This document shows, one piece after another, positions 37,841-47,143 of a DNA stretch of 64,000 bases. The notes beneath the pieces were generated by a model. The model did not search any database. It worked only from the letters and a program-made list of their open reading frames with translations, and was not told the origin of the DNA. Each line of letters opens with the position of its first letter. Position 1 is the first letter of the stretch. Location of the stretch: the NCBI GenBank assembly GCA_030066855.1, contig JASJAU010000006.1, positions 47,694-111,693 of the forward strand, given 5' to 3'. This DNA comes from Paracoccaceae bacterium. GTDB taxonomy: Bacteria; Pseudomonadota; Alphaproteobacteria; Rhodobacterales; Rhodobacteraceae. A program made the translations under genes and the position numbers.

Positions 37841-39247
37841 ATGTCGAAACTCACGTCAACCGTCACGGTATTCATACTGGTTTTTGGAGTCGCTGCCGAG
37901 CATGCCAGCGCCAGCTCGCTGACGGGGAGCCGAATTAGGGCAACATCGGGACCAGTGACGGTCGTGAACGATGAATTCTTGGAGTCGTCCGGCGTTGTGA
38001 ACGATCTTTCCACCCTCCTTCCTACTCTGACCTTCCCCGGGGTCGGACAGACCGTTCAGGACACCGGCGGCAACATCTCGCTGCGCGGGCTCGGCACAAA
38101 CAGGACACTGGTACTCTTCAACGGCAAGCGGCGGCCCTCGGGGAGCGCATATTTCCGGAATGAGACGATTCCGGCAGGTTTGGTTGAGAGGGTCGAAGTC
38201 TTGCGGGATGGCGCATCCGGCATGTACGGCTCGGACGCCGTCGCGGGAGTCGTTAGCTTCATCACGACGCAGCCGAAAGACTGGGAGTACACCGTGTTCG
38301 CGACCGAGGACGCGGGCGACATCGTCAACCCCGCGACGACGGTGGGCTATGGCCTGAGCGGCGTCGGATTCAAGGCGTAGGCCGAATTCGGCTGGGACGT
38401 CGGACGCGTCTTGCCATACAACCTCGCCATCATCGCGTCCGGCTACGACCTCAGCGGATCGGGTTCGGTCAACAATGAGCAGTACCTCGAAGGTCTTGGC
38501 GTCACCGGAATCGGCGGAATACCCGGCGTCTTTATCGGCGCGCCGACCGATCTGATTGAAGGCACGGTCGATGCCGACCGCCGAGGCACGGAACTGTCGT
38601 TCGAGTTGGGCAAGCCCAAGCGCTTCGGTTTGCATCCCGCCGGCGCCGGCCCTTTCGGGGGAAAGCCGGTGAACTACCTCGGCTACAACCGCCGCGGCCC
38701 GTCCACCAGCGTCACCACCGCCTACGCGGGGCTGCGGGCCGGGACATTCGATCAAAGCCTGGAGTCCCAGTTCATCGCAGACACCCCGGCCTTCGGTATC
38801 AACTCGGCGTGGGACGCGCAGTATGGCACCGAGTATGACGCTAAGTACTTTGGAGCCTACCTCGGCGCGAGTTTCAGCCGCACATATCGCGGCGCCGGCG
38901 ACCTCAAGACAACCTTCAGCCTGACGGGTACTCTAGGCGTGAACTTCTACGATGTGGATGTTCAGGAGACTGTCGACGCGAACGGACTTGGCGGCGCGTT
39001 GAACTACAGCAACGCTGCTAACTATCAGTTCAATGACGAGCTTATTGACGCCACTCTGAGGTTCGGGGTCGACAGGCAAAGAGGGAACTTCTCGTCCGGC
39101 CTTTATCTGGATTGCGACTTTGGCGGGATTCCCGAGATCAATCGCGAACTCCCGGATTCGGACCTCTCAGGCGCGCTCCCTCCAAACTACTCGCTCTCCG
39201 CCAGGCCCAGCACAGAAATCGGACTCTACGCGCGCTGGGCGTTCTAA
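37841..39247 (+). pseudogene. TonB-dependent receptor-like protein with in-frame amber stop
   Basis: Two open frames in the same phase are separated by one TAG (38378-38380), readable as a GAG-to-TAG change. The first part has a signal peptide (MSKLTSTVTVFILVFGVAAE) and a TonB plug domain (NISLRGLGTNRTLVLFNGKR, then VERVEVLRDGASGMYGSDAV). The second is beta-strand-rich and ends in Phe (IGLYARWAF), as outer-membrane barrels do. Read through, the product is about 468 residues, far shorter than normal 700-1000-residue receptors, so the barrel is reduced as well as interrupted. GGGGGG lies just before the ATG at 37841; an ATG at 37829 is the alternative. Confidence 0.68.
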
Positions 39248-39339
39248 GAGCGGGTCGGGGGCTATCCGCGTTCTCTCGCCTAGCCCTCACTGGCTTGGGA
39301 AGAAGAACCTTTTCGCGTTGTCGGGCTGAGGCCCTCAGT

Positions 39340-40053
39340 CTATCCCCCATCCGGCGAGAACAGGTACCCCGCGCCCCGGATCGTCTTGATGTGCCTGGGT
39401 GATGAGGGGTCCGGCTCGATCTTTTTCCTCAGCCGTGTGACGCGGACGTCGATCGAGCGATCATAAGGGTCCCAGTCGCGGTTGTGGGCGATGTTTAGAA
39501 GCTGGTCGCGGGTGAGGACGCGGTTCGGGTTCTCGATGAAGGCCAGAAGGAGGTCGAGCTCCATCGCGCCCAGGACGACCTCCTCGCCCCGCGCGGTTCG
39601 GAGCGTGTGGGTGTCGGCGTTGAGCGCGCATTGGCCGAAATTGTGGATGGTCTGCGCCGCGGCGGCGGGCGCGGCCGCCGGCGGCTGGAGTCGCCTCAGG
39701 ACGCTCCGCACACGCGCCAGAAGCTCGCGCAGATCGAATGGCTTGCTGACGTAGTCGTCGGCGCCGATCTCGAGCCCGATCACCCGGTTCACCGCGTCCT
39801 GGGACCCGGTCAGCATCACGACGCCCGCGTGGGTATGCTCGCGCAGATAGCGGCAGAGCGTGAAGCCGTCCTCGCCCGGCAGATGCAGATCGAGAAGGAC
39901 GAGCGCGACGGGATGGGCGGCGACCGCGGCCCGCATCTCGTCACCGCCTTGGGCGGAGTGAACTGTAAAATCGTTTTCGGCGAAGTACTCGGCGACAGTC
40001 ACCCGGATGCCCGGATCGTCGTCAACGATCAGAATGTGCCGCTTGTCCGACAT
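39340..40053 (-). CDS. OmpR-family two-component response regulator
   Basis: A 237-residue regulator with a receiver domain (acidic DDD at 10-12, phosphoacceptor Asp in LLDLHLPGEDG, conserved Lys in YVSKPFDL), a Pro/Ala linker, and an OmpR winged helix (VLTRDQLLNIAHNRDWDPYDRSIDVRVTRLRKKIE). The frame opens at GTG 40065; the ATG at 40053 (MSDKRHILIVDDD) is preferred. It is divergent from three micro-ORFs that end at a hybrid kinase gene, so it may control that interval. Its cognate kinase is unproven. Confidence 0.92.
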   Translation of the reverse strand: MSDKRHILIVDDDPGIRVTVAEYFAENDFTVHSAQGGDEMRAAVAAHPVALVLLDLHLPGEDGFTLCRYLREHTHAGVVMLTGSQDAVNRVIGLEIGADDYVSKPFDLRELLARVRSVLRRLQPPAAAPAAAAQTIHNFGQCALNADTHTLRTARGEEVVLGAMELDLLLAFIENPNRVLTRDQLLNIAHNRDWDPYDRSIDVRVTRLRKKIEPDPSSPRHIKTIRGAGYLFSPDGG

Positions 40054-40111
40054 GACCGGCCCCACGCGCCAAACCCCGCTGCCGGCGCCCGTGTGAAGTG
40101 TCGGTGAAACA

Positions 40112-40140
40112 TTCCGTTAACACAACGATTCCGTACGGAA
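40112..40140. promoter_or_regulatory. Palindrome and direct repeat between response regulator and micro-ORFs
   Basis: The perfect 12-bp palindrome TTCCGTACGGAA (40129-40140) is preceded by a second TTCCGT half (40112-40117), 17 bp from the palindrome's first half. It lies 60-80 bp from both divergent starts, a suitable position for an operator controlling both units. The cognate protein is unknown. Confidence 0.5.
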
Positions 40141-40220
40141 AAACGAATGAAACAAGCGGGTGGCAATGTCCCCGCATCGAAACGAGACCTGAAACGCATC
40201 ATTGAGCAAGGAGAATTGAC

Positions 40221-40340
40221 ATGCCCCGTTTCCGTCATCAGCACCCGAACCGGCCAATCCAGCTGCATCAGGAGCTTCGCCGCCACCCGGTCGTCTTCCC
40301 GGGCTTCCAGCCGTTGCGCCCCGGCGACTTCCGGTTCTGA
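40221..40340 (+). CDS. Micro-ORF 1, 39-residue Arg/His/Pro-rich peptide
   Basis: ATG at 40221 with AAGGAG at exactly 7 nt. The product is 39 residues, basic, rich in Arg, His, Pro and Phe, beginning MPRFRHQHPNRPIQ and ending GDFRF. There is no signal peptide or membrane helix. It is the first of three tandem small frames, each with AAGGAG at a 7-nt spacing, closed by an intrinsic terminator. The repeated initiation signals are the main evidence that it is translated. No family recognised. Confidence 0.6.
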   Translation: MPRFRHQHPNRPIQLHQELRRHPVVFPGFQPLRPGDFRF

Positions 40341-40364
40341 TCCGGCCTTTCAAGGAGCGCCGAC

Positions 40365-40475
40365 ATGCCCCCCCTGATCGCCCGCATCCTTCTGTCCCCG
40401 CGCGAGCTTCGCCGGACGCCTGAGCCGAAGGCGAAAAAGCGCCGGGTCGCCTTCACCTTTCGCGGCGTGATGTAG
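40365..40475 (+). CDS. Micro-ORF 2, 36-residue basic peptide
   Basis: ATG at 40365 with AAGGAG at a 7-nt spacing, 24 bp after micro-ORF 1. The 36 residues start with a short hydrophobic stretch (MPPLIARILLS) and continue with a very basic half (RRTPEPKAKKRRVAFTF). It could be a membrane- or nucleic-acid-associated peptide; nothing more can be said from sequence. Confidence 0.6.
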   Translation: MPPLIARILLSPRELRRTPEPKAKKRRVAFTFRGVM

Positions 40476-40503
40476 GCCCGCGACAAAGAAAAGGAGCCCT
40501 TCC

Positions 40504-40599
40504 ATGCGACGCCAGTCCCTTACCGCCCGCCGCGGCCACCCATCGACCCACCGGTCGCTCGCGCTTCTCCGCGCCAAGGCCTTCCTCGCGGATCTCTGA
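40504..40599 (+). CDS. Micro-ORF 3, 31-residue basic peptide
   Basis: ATG at 40504 with AAGGAG at a 7-nt spacing, 28 bp after micro-ORF 2. The 31 residues are Arg- and Ser-rich at the N-terminus (MRRQSLTARRGHPSTHRS) followed by an amphipathic tail (LALLRAKAFLADL). It is the last frame before the terminator at 40632. Unknown function. Confidence 0.58.
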   Translation: MRRQSLTARRGHPSTHRSLALLRAKAFLADL

Positions 40600-40631
40600 A
40601 GAGACCCGATTTTCCCTCCCAAGCCAGACTG

Positions 40632-40667
40632 GCCGCTCGTCCGATCTTTCGGTCGGGCGGCTTTTTT
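40632..40667 (+). terminator. Rho-independent terminator after the micro-ORF operon
   Basis: A 13-bp stem with one mismatch and one GU pair, GCCGCTCGTCCGA (40632-40644) / TCGGTCGGGCGGC (40649-40661), has a TCTT loop and is followed by six T residues. It ends exactly where the convergent kinase gene stops, and shows that something is transcribed rightward from the 40.1-40.6 kb interval. Confidence 0.93.
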
Positions 40668-42886
40668 CAGACCTCGGTCGACACGACCTCCACGATCAGC
40701 TTGCGCAGATCGTCGAAGGACAGCGGCTTCTCGGCCACCGGAACGCGGGTGTCCTCCAAGAACCGCCGGACTTCAGAACCGAGCGTATCGCCGGTGACGA
40801 CGCCGACGGCGGAGGTCGGGTGCAGCCCGGAGCGCCGGAGCTCCTCCCAAAGCGCCATCCCGTCCATCACCGGCATGCGCAGGTCGGTGATCAGCACGTC
40901 GACCTCGTCCCGTCTGAGGATGTCGAGCGCCTCGCGCCCGTTCCCGGCGGTCAGCAACCGGTGCCCGTCGGCCTCGAGGACGTCCCGGGCGGTCATGGCG
41001 ATGGCTGGCTCGTCATCGGCAAAGAGCACCGAAAGCGGTGGCAGGGCGCGCCAGATCCGGGCCGTTTCATCCTCCGTGCCGCCGGTCTCACCGCTAGCGG
41101 CGACTGGGAGGCTCAGCCGGAACACCGCGCCGCCTTCGGGCGGGGCCTCAACCTCAAGCGTTCCATCGTGAGCGGTCGCGATATTCCGACTCACGGCAAG
41201 GCCGATTCCGGTTCCGACGCCTTCGGGCTTGGTGGTGAAGAACGGCTCGAAGATGCGCTCACGCATCCTGGCGTCGATGCCCGGCCCGTTGTCGGAAATC
41301 ATGAGCACAGCGCGGCCCTCGCCCGCCTTCACATGGATCGAAACACGCCGGGGGTCTTCGCAGTCCGAGAGCGCCTGCTGCGCGTTGATCAGGACATTCA
41401 CCACAACCTGGATGAGCTGATCGCGATCGCCCTCGACAATCAGCGGCTCTGGCGGCGTCTCGATCTCCACCTCCACCGAACTCGTGCGGAACGCGTAGTC
41501 GACTAGCGCCACCGCCTCCCTTGCGAGTTCCGCCAGATCGATCCGCACGCGTACTGGCGGTTTCTGGCGCGCCATCGACAGGAAGGTGCGGACGATCCGG
41601 GCGCTGCGATCGGCGGCGTTCTTTATCAGCTCCGCCCGCTCGCGCACCGCCGGGTCCTCGGACCGCTCCTCCAGAAGCTGCGCCTGCCCGACCAGAATGG
41701 ACAGCGGGTTGTTCAGTTCATGGCTCACGCTGGCGAGAAGCGAGCCCATGGCGCTCAGCTTCTCGGCCTGACTCAGCGCCTCCCGCGCCTCCCGCTCCGC
41801 CGTGACGTCGCGGCCGACCGCCTGATATTCGACAAGCGCCCCGTCCTCGTCGTAGATTGCGCGATTGATCCAGCTCTGTCAGACCGCGTCACCCTGCCGG
41901 GTCGTCTCGCGAAAGGTCCCTGTGAAGACCGGCCTCTCGGCGGAGAGGCGGGAGAGCCCTGCGCCGATCTCTTCCCCGAGCGCCTCGTCGCCCAAAATCT
42001 CGAACAGGCTCCGACCCAGGATCTCCCCGCCCGGCTCGGCAAAGGCCGCGCGATAAGCCGAATTGGCGAAGGTCAGACGAAATGCGGGATCGAAGCGGCA
42101 GATCATCTCGGTCTGATCCTCGACAACCGCGCGGTATTGGCGGACAGCGCGCTGCGCCTCCTCGAGCGCGTTCTCGCGGTCGGTGACGTCGATATAGGTC
42201 TCGACCAGGCTGCCCTGCGGCGTCAGGCGGCGCCGGATCTCGATCACGCGCCCGTCGTCGAGCCATTCCGTGTCCTGAGAGACCGCGCCGTTCTCGCACT
42301 CCCGATAGATGCGGGCGAGCCGCGCGTCAGCGGCCCTGTCCAGCGCATCACCCTCAAGTCCGGTTTGCCGCCGCAAGATCTCGCGGGTGAAGTCCAGCCC
42401 CTGCGTGCCGGCGGTCAGGTCGGGCGGGAAGTCGAAGGATGAGAAGAACTCGTCGTTGGCCACTTCCAGCCGCCCGTCCGCGCCTAGATAGGAAACGCCG
42501 TGCGGCACATGTTCGAGTATGGCGGCCAGCTGGTCCGCCCGCGCGCGCGAGAGACGCTCCGCCTGCACCTGCGCGGAGATGTCGGAGAGGATGAGAAGCG
42601 CGCGGCCCTCGTCGAGCGGTATCAGCCGGCAGCGTAACTCGCCGCCAGACAGAAGGATGTCGGGCACCGCGCCGGTAGACGCTTCCGGCAACGCTTCAGC
42701 GCCCGGCGCGGCGCACAAATCGGCATAGGCGCGAACGTCCGCGCTGCCGCCTAGCCGCTCCGCCAGCGCGGAAAAACGCGCGTTCGCGAAGACAAGTGCG
42801 TCGTCCTCTGCAAAAACGGCGACCCCATCCTCCATGGCCGCCAGGGCTTCGCTCAGAACGGGCCCCAACTCATCCGTCGATGTCAT
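40667..42886 (-). pseudogene. Hybrid sensor histidine kinase interrupted by an in-frame TGA
   Basis: Two frames in the same phase are split by TGA at 41881-41879. Reading that codon as TGG gives an uninterrupted kinase of about 739 residues. Before the lesion: three PAS-like segments (VPHGVSYLGADGRLEVANDE and FDPAFRLTFANSAYRAAF are clear). After it: HisKA SVSHELNNPLS (His phosphorylation site), HATPase boxes (VVNVLINAQQAL, ISDNGPGID, GTGIGLAVS), and a receiver (LFADDEPAIA, phosphoacceptor in LITDLRMPVMDG). An ATG at 41749 could restart the kinase half without sensors. The start at 42886 (after GGAG) or 42919 is uncertain. Real decay or a sequencing error are both possible. Confidence 0.82.
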
Positions 42887-42987
42887 TCCGCCTGGCTCCA
42901 TCGGACCTGCGCTAAGCATCCATGCTCGCGCACGCGGGCGTCAAGCGCCCTTCCCCAGGAGCGGCGCCCCCGCTATATCGCGCTGCG

Positions 42988-44352
42988 ATGAGCCAGAACC
43001 CGCCCGACCTCCGCCCCGACCTCGCCCGCGCTCATGTCCCCGAGACGGCGCGCGACGGCCAGCCGACCATCGGCATGGTCTCGCTCGGCTGTCCCAAGGC
43101 GCTGGTCGACAGCGAGCGCATTCTCACCCGCCTTCGCGCCGAGGGCTACGCGATCTCGCCCGACTACGGCGGCGCGGACGCGGTGATCGTGAACACCTGC
43201 GGGTTTCTTGACAGCGCCAAGGCCGAAAGCCTCGACGCCATTGGCGAGGCGCTGACCGAAAACGGGCGGGTTATCGTCACCGGCTGTCTGGGCGCCGAGC
43301 CGGAGTACATCACTGGCACGCATCCCAAGGTTCTCGCCGTCACCGGCCCGCATCAATACGAGCAGGTGCTCGACGCGGTTCACGACGCGGTCCCGCCCGC
43401 GCCCGACCCGTTCATCGACCTCCTGCCAGCGCAGGGCGTCAAACTGACGCCGCGCCATTACAGCTATTTGAAGATATCCGAGGGCTGCAATCACACCTGC
43501 AAGTTCTGCATCATCCCCGACATGCGCGGCAAACTCGCCTCGCGGCCGCACCGCGCGGTGATGCGGGAGGCCGAGAAGCTGATCGAGACGGGCGTGCGCG
43601 AGCTTCTGGTGATCAGCCAGGACACCTCCGCCTACGGCACCGACTGGAAGGACCGGGAGGCGAAGTTCCCCATCCTCGATCTCGCCCGCGATCTGGGCAG
43701 CCTCGGGGCTTGGGTTCGCCTCCACTACGTTTACCCCTACCCGCATGTGCGCGAGCTGGTGCCGATGATGGCGGAGGGCAGGCTGCTGCCCTATCTCGAC
43801 ATCCCGTTCCAGCACGCCCACCCCGACACCCTCCGCCGCATGGCGCGGCCAGCCGCCTCGGCCCGGACGCTTGACGAGATCGCCGCCTGGCGGGAGGTCT
43901 GCCCCGAGATTGCGATCCGCTCGACCTTCATTGTCGGCTATCCGGGCGAGACCGAGGCGGAGTTCGAAACGCTGCTCGACTGGCTCGACGAGGCACAACT
44001 CGACCGGGTCGGCTGTTTTCAGTATGAGAACGTCGAAGGCGCCCGCTCGAACGCGCTCCCCGACCATGTGCCGGAGGACGTGAAAGCCGACCGCTGGCAG
44101 CGGTTCATGGAGAAGGCGCAGGCCATCTCCGAGGCTAAACTCGCAGCGAAGGTAGGTGCGCGGCTAGAGGTGATCGTCGACGATGTGGACGCCGAAGCCG
44201 CCACATGCCGCACCAAGGCCGACGCGCCGGAGATCGACGGCAGCCTGTTCATCGATGAGGGATTCGAGGGGCTGAACCCCGGCGACATCCTGACGGTCGA
44301 GGTGGATGAGGCGAGCGAATATGATCTTTGGGGGCGGCCCGTCGGGTCTTAG
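42988..44352 (+). CDS. rimO: Ribosomal protein S12 methylthiotransferase RimO
   Basis: A 454-residue radical-SAM enzyme adding a methylthio group to Asp89 of ribosomal protein S12. The N-terminal domain carries the first cluster ([28 protein letters not shown]), the radical SAM motif is [11 protein letters not shown], and a TRAM-like domain closes the protein. The frame begins at 42922, but the ATG at 42988 starts the conserved N-terminus; no strong ribosome binding site precedes it. Divergent from the kinase gene. Confidence 0.95.
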   Translation: MSQNPPDLRPDLARAHVPETARDGQPTIGMVSLGCPKALVDSERILTRLRAEGYAISPDYGGADAVIVNTCGFLDSAKAESLDAIGEALTENGRVIVTGCLGAEPEYITGTHPKVLAVTGPHQYEQVLDAVHDAVPPAPDPFIDLLPAQGVKLTPRHYSYLKISEGCNHTCKFCIIPDMRGKLASRPHRAVMREAEKLIETGVRELLVISQDTSAYGTDWKDREAKFPILDLARDLGSLGAWVRLHYVYPYPHVRELVPMMAEGRLLPYLDIPFQHAHPDTLRRMARPAASARTLDEIAAWREVCPEIAIRSTFIVGYPGETEAEFETLLDWLDEAQLDRVGCFQYENVEGARSNALPDHVPEDVKADRWQRFMEKAQAISEAKLAAKVGARLEVIVDDVDAEAATCRTKADAPEIDGSLFIDEGFEGLNPGDILTVEVDEASEYDLWGRPVGS

Positions 44353-44458
44353 GTCGGCCCGAAAAGGTTGATCTCCATCATTCGAGCGCCCTCCAAGTCC
44401 CCGTACGCTCTCTGAAAGGCGGCGTGCGCCCACGCGGCCATTTGGTGGGAGCGCGACA

Positions 44459-45370
44459 ATGCGATGGATCCTTTGCGCTATCGGTGCGACTGTCCTCTTC
44501 GCGGCATTCCTCTTCATTCCTTTCTTCCTCAAAGATCCGCCAAGAGGCGGGGTCGTCGGCCCCAAACTCGCAGACCTGAAATACGAAGAAATCTCGTTTC
44601 AAAACGGCGACTTGACCCTTTCCGCACTTCTTTTCCTGCCTGAGGGCGGAGGCCCGTTCCCCGGCGCGGCGCTCATCCACGGCTCCGGTCCCAGCCGCCG
44701 CGACAACGCCTGGTATCTGACCTTTGCGCAACACTTGCAGGAGAACGGAATCGCTGTCCTCCTGCCTGACAAACGCGGATCGGAAAGCTCCGGCGGCGAC
44801 TGGCGTGGCGCGAGTTTCGAGGTTCTGGCGACCGATACCGTCGCCGCCTACATCCGGCTCGCCGAAACGCCTGAGGTCGACGCGGGGCGCGTCGGGTTGA
44901 TCGGGCTGAGCCAGGGTGGCTTGATCGCGCCGGTCGCCGCCGCCGATATTGACCCCGCCTTTGTGGTCAGCATTGCAGGCGCCGGTGTGACCACCGAAGA
45001 GCAGCTTTGGTTTGAGGAGGTCAACAACATCGTCGAGATGGGCACGTTCCGTTTCGTCGCCCGGCTGATCGCGCGGATCACGGTTCCGCGCATTCAGGCC
45101 TCGTCAATATGGCGGCCGACGGCGGGTTTCGACCCGATGCCATACTGGGCCGGCATCGAAGCGCCCGTATTCGCCGCTTTCGGCGGCGGGGATACCAACG
45201 TGCCGGTCGAGGAGAGCGTGTGGCGATTTCGCGGGCTGCCGGGCAGCGTCAGGATCGAGGTCTATCCCGACGGTGGTCACGGCATCACGGACCGCGCGAC
45301 AGGCCGGGTTCAACAGCCCTTCCTAGATGACCTTGCGGCGTTCGTTCGCAACACCACAGCTCAGCCATAG
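44459..45370 (+). CDS. Membrane-anchored or secreted alpha/beta hydrolase
   Basis: A 303-residue protein with a hydrophobic N-terminal segment (residues 3-22), acting as signal anchor or signal peptide, then an alpha/beta hydrolase fold: oxyanion region LIHGSGPSRRDN, nucleophile Ser in IGLSQGGLIAP, acidic residue near GGGDTNVPVEE, and His in PDGGHGITD. Similar to dienelactone-hydrolase-like or prolyl-oligopeptidase-type esterases. Substrate unknown. Confidence 0.82.
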   Translation: MRWILCAIGATVLFAAFLFIPFFLKDPPRGGVVGPKLADLKYEEISFQNGDLTLSALLFLPEGGGPFPGAALIHGSGPSRRDNAWYLTFAQHLQENGIAVLLPDKRGSESSGGDWRGASFEVLATDTVAAYIRLAETPEVDAGRVGLIGLSQGGLIAPVAAADIDPAFVVSIAGAGVTTEEQLWFEEVNNIVEMGTFRFVARLIARITVPRIQASSIWRPTAGFDPMPYWAGIEAPVFAAFGGGDTNVPVEESVWRFRGLPGSVRIEVYPDGGHGITDRATGRVQQPFLDDLAAFVRNTTAQP

Positions 45371-45484
45371 GCGACGTTCAAACCGTCGCGGACTTTCGCG
45401 CCGCTGCGTGGAGGAACTCGTCGCATAGATCATCTTGTGAATGCGCGAGGCTGAACCGCACTTGACCCGCTCCCGCCTCGCCGC

Positions 45485-45509
45485 TTGTCTGCACGAAACC
45501 CGCAGACAA
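45485..45509. promoter_or_regulatory. 8-9-8 inverted repeat upstream of the Rieske/GltB-like gene
   Basis: The perfect arms TTGTCTGC (45485-45492) and GCAGACAA (45502-45509) are separated by 9 nt and lie 20 bp before the start codon. The dimension fits a dimeric regulator such as a LysR or GntR protein. It could also be an mRNA hairpin. Confidence 0.45.
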
Positions 45510-45528
45510 ACTCGTCAAGGATGCCCAG

Positions 45529-47139
45529 ATGAACAGAACCGCCGTCGCCGACCTCGCCGCCCTCCCCGACCGCAAGCCGCAATACGCGCTGGTGGGCGAG
45601 GTTGACCTCGTGGTGGTGCGTTTTGATGAGGAGGTCTCGGTCTTCTACGGGCGCTGCCTGCATCGCGGCGCGCTCATGGCCGACGGATTCGTCAGCGGCA
45701 AGAACCTGATCTGCGGCGTGCATTACTGGGACTACCGGCTCGACAGCGGCGTATCGGAGTACGCAAACGACGAGGCGCTGCCCAAGTTTCGAAGCTGGGT
45801 CGAGGACGGTCAGGTCTGGGTCGACCCAGACGAGATCGCCGGTTGGGCGCTGGAGAACCCTCAACCCTTCGACCGATCGGCCTATCTCGGTCTCTACGCC
45901 GACACCTCGCACGGGACGGAGGAGGAGCCGCTAAACGGGCTGATCCAGCAGTACGCCCGCGACGGCCTCTCTAAGACCGGCCATCACGGCAAGGTCGAAT
46001 CGATGGGCGTGCCCCGCGATCAGCTTCCAACTTGGGACGATCTGCAGCTCCTTACGGCGCAGCTTCACAAAGCGCCGCTTCTCGACGAGGACCCGGTGGG
46101 CACTGACGTTGTGATCGGACCGAACGCGCAGAAACCACTCCGGCTCGACATCCCGCTCTTCGTCTCTGACATGTCCTTCGGCGCTTTATCCGAACCTGCC
46201 AAGATCGCCCTCGCGCGCGGCGCGGAGCTGGCCGGCACCGGCATCTGTTCCGGCGAGGGCGGCATGCTGCCTGAAGAGCAGCAGGCGAACAGCCGGTACT
46301 TCTACGAGTTGGCCTCTGCCCGGTTCGGGTTTTCCTGGGACAAGCTCGACCGCGTTCAGGCCTTCCACTTCAAAGGCGGACAAGGGGCCAAGACCGGAAC
46401 CGGCGGGCACCTGCCCGGCAAGAAGGTGAAAGGCAAGATCGCGGAAGTGCGCGGGCTGGACGCCGGTCAGGACGCGATCTCTCCGCCGCGCTTTCCCGAC
46501 TGGACCGCGCCCGCCGAAATCAAGGACTTTGCGGACGAGGTCCGTGACCGCACCGGCGGCGTTCCCATCGGATACAAGCTCTCGGCCCAGCATATCGAGA
46601 AAGACATCGACGCTGCGCTCGAGGTCGGCGTGGATTACATCATCCTTGATGGACGCGGCGGCGGCACCGGCGCGGCGCCGATTATCTTCCGCGACAACAT
46701 CTCTGTCCCGACCATCCCGGCACTGGCGCGGGCGCGGCGTCATCTGGACGTCTCCGGCCAGTCAGACGTGACGCTGGTGATCACGGGCGGCCTCAGGAAA
46801 CCTGCAGATTTCATCAAGGCGCTCGCTCTCGGTGCAGACGCTGTCGCTGTGTCGAACTCAGCCATGCAGGCCATCGGATGCCTTGCGATGCGCGCCTGCC
46901 ACACCAACAACTGCCCGGTCGGCATCGCGACACAGAAGCCGCACCTGGTTAGCCGGCTGGTCGTCGAGAAGTCGGCCCGCCAGCTTGCGAACTTTTTCGA
47001 GGCGTCGGTCGAGCTTATGCAGGTCATGGCCCGCGCTTGCGGTCACGATCATCTGAGCAAGTTCAACGCCGGCGATCTGACAACGTGGAAGAAGGAGATG
47101 TCGGATCTGACAGGCGTGGCCTATGGGGGCGTCGGGTAA
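45529..47139 (+). CDS. Rieske [2Fe-2S] domain fused to glutamate synthase-like FMN domain
   Basis: A 536-residue fusion. The N-terminal Rieske-type domain (about 1-110) has cluster ligands in GRCLHRG and ICGVHYWD. The C-terminal part (about 170-520) is the FMN/Fe-S central domain of glutamate synthase large subunit, with FVSDMSFGALS, GTGICSGEGGMLPEE, KGGQGAKTGTGGHLPG, LDGRGGGTGAAP and the cysteine motif RACHTNNCPVGIATQ. The amidotransferase and GXGXG domains of true GltB are absent, so it is not a normal glutamate synthase. An electron-transfer role with an unknown partner is inferred. Confidence 0.85.
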   Translation: MNRTAVADLAALPDRKPQYALVGEVDLVVVRFDEEVSVFYGRCLHRGALMADGFVSGKNLICGVHYWDYRLDSGVSEYANDEALPKFRSWVEDGQVWVDPDEIAGWALENPQPFDRSAYLGLYADTSHGTEEEPLNGLIQQYARDGLSKTGHHGKVESMGVPRDQLPTWDDLQLLTAQLHKAPLLDEDPVGTDVVIGPNAQKPLRLDIPLFVSDMSFGALSEPAKIALARGAELAGTGICSGEGGMLPEEQQANSRYFYELASARFGFSWDKLDRVQAFHFKGGQGAKTGTGGHLPGKKVKGKIAEVRGLDAGQDAISPPRFPDWTAPAEIKDFADEVRDRTGGVPIGYKLSAQHIEKDIDAALEVGVDYIILDGRGGGTGAAPIIFRDNISVPTIPALARARRHLDVSGQSDVTLVITGGLRKPADFIKALALGADAVAVSNSAMQAIGCLAMRACHTNNCPVGIATQKPHLVSRLVVEKSARQLANFFEASVELMQVMARACGHDHLSKFNAGDLTTWKKEMSDLTGVAYGGVG

Positions 47140-47143
47140 CGGC

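Noticed and set aside
40147..40377. 76-codon frame overlapping micro-ORFs 1 and 2 in another phase
   Set aside because: Its start has only a weak GGAAAA upstream, whereas the overlapping short frames each have AAGGAG at 7 nt.
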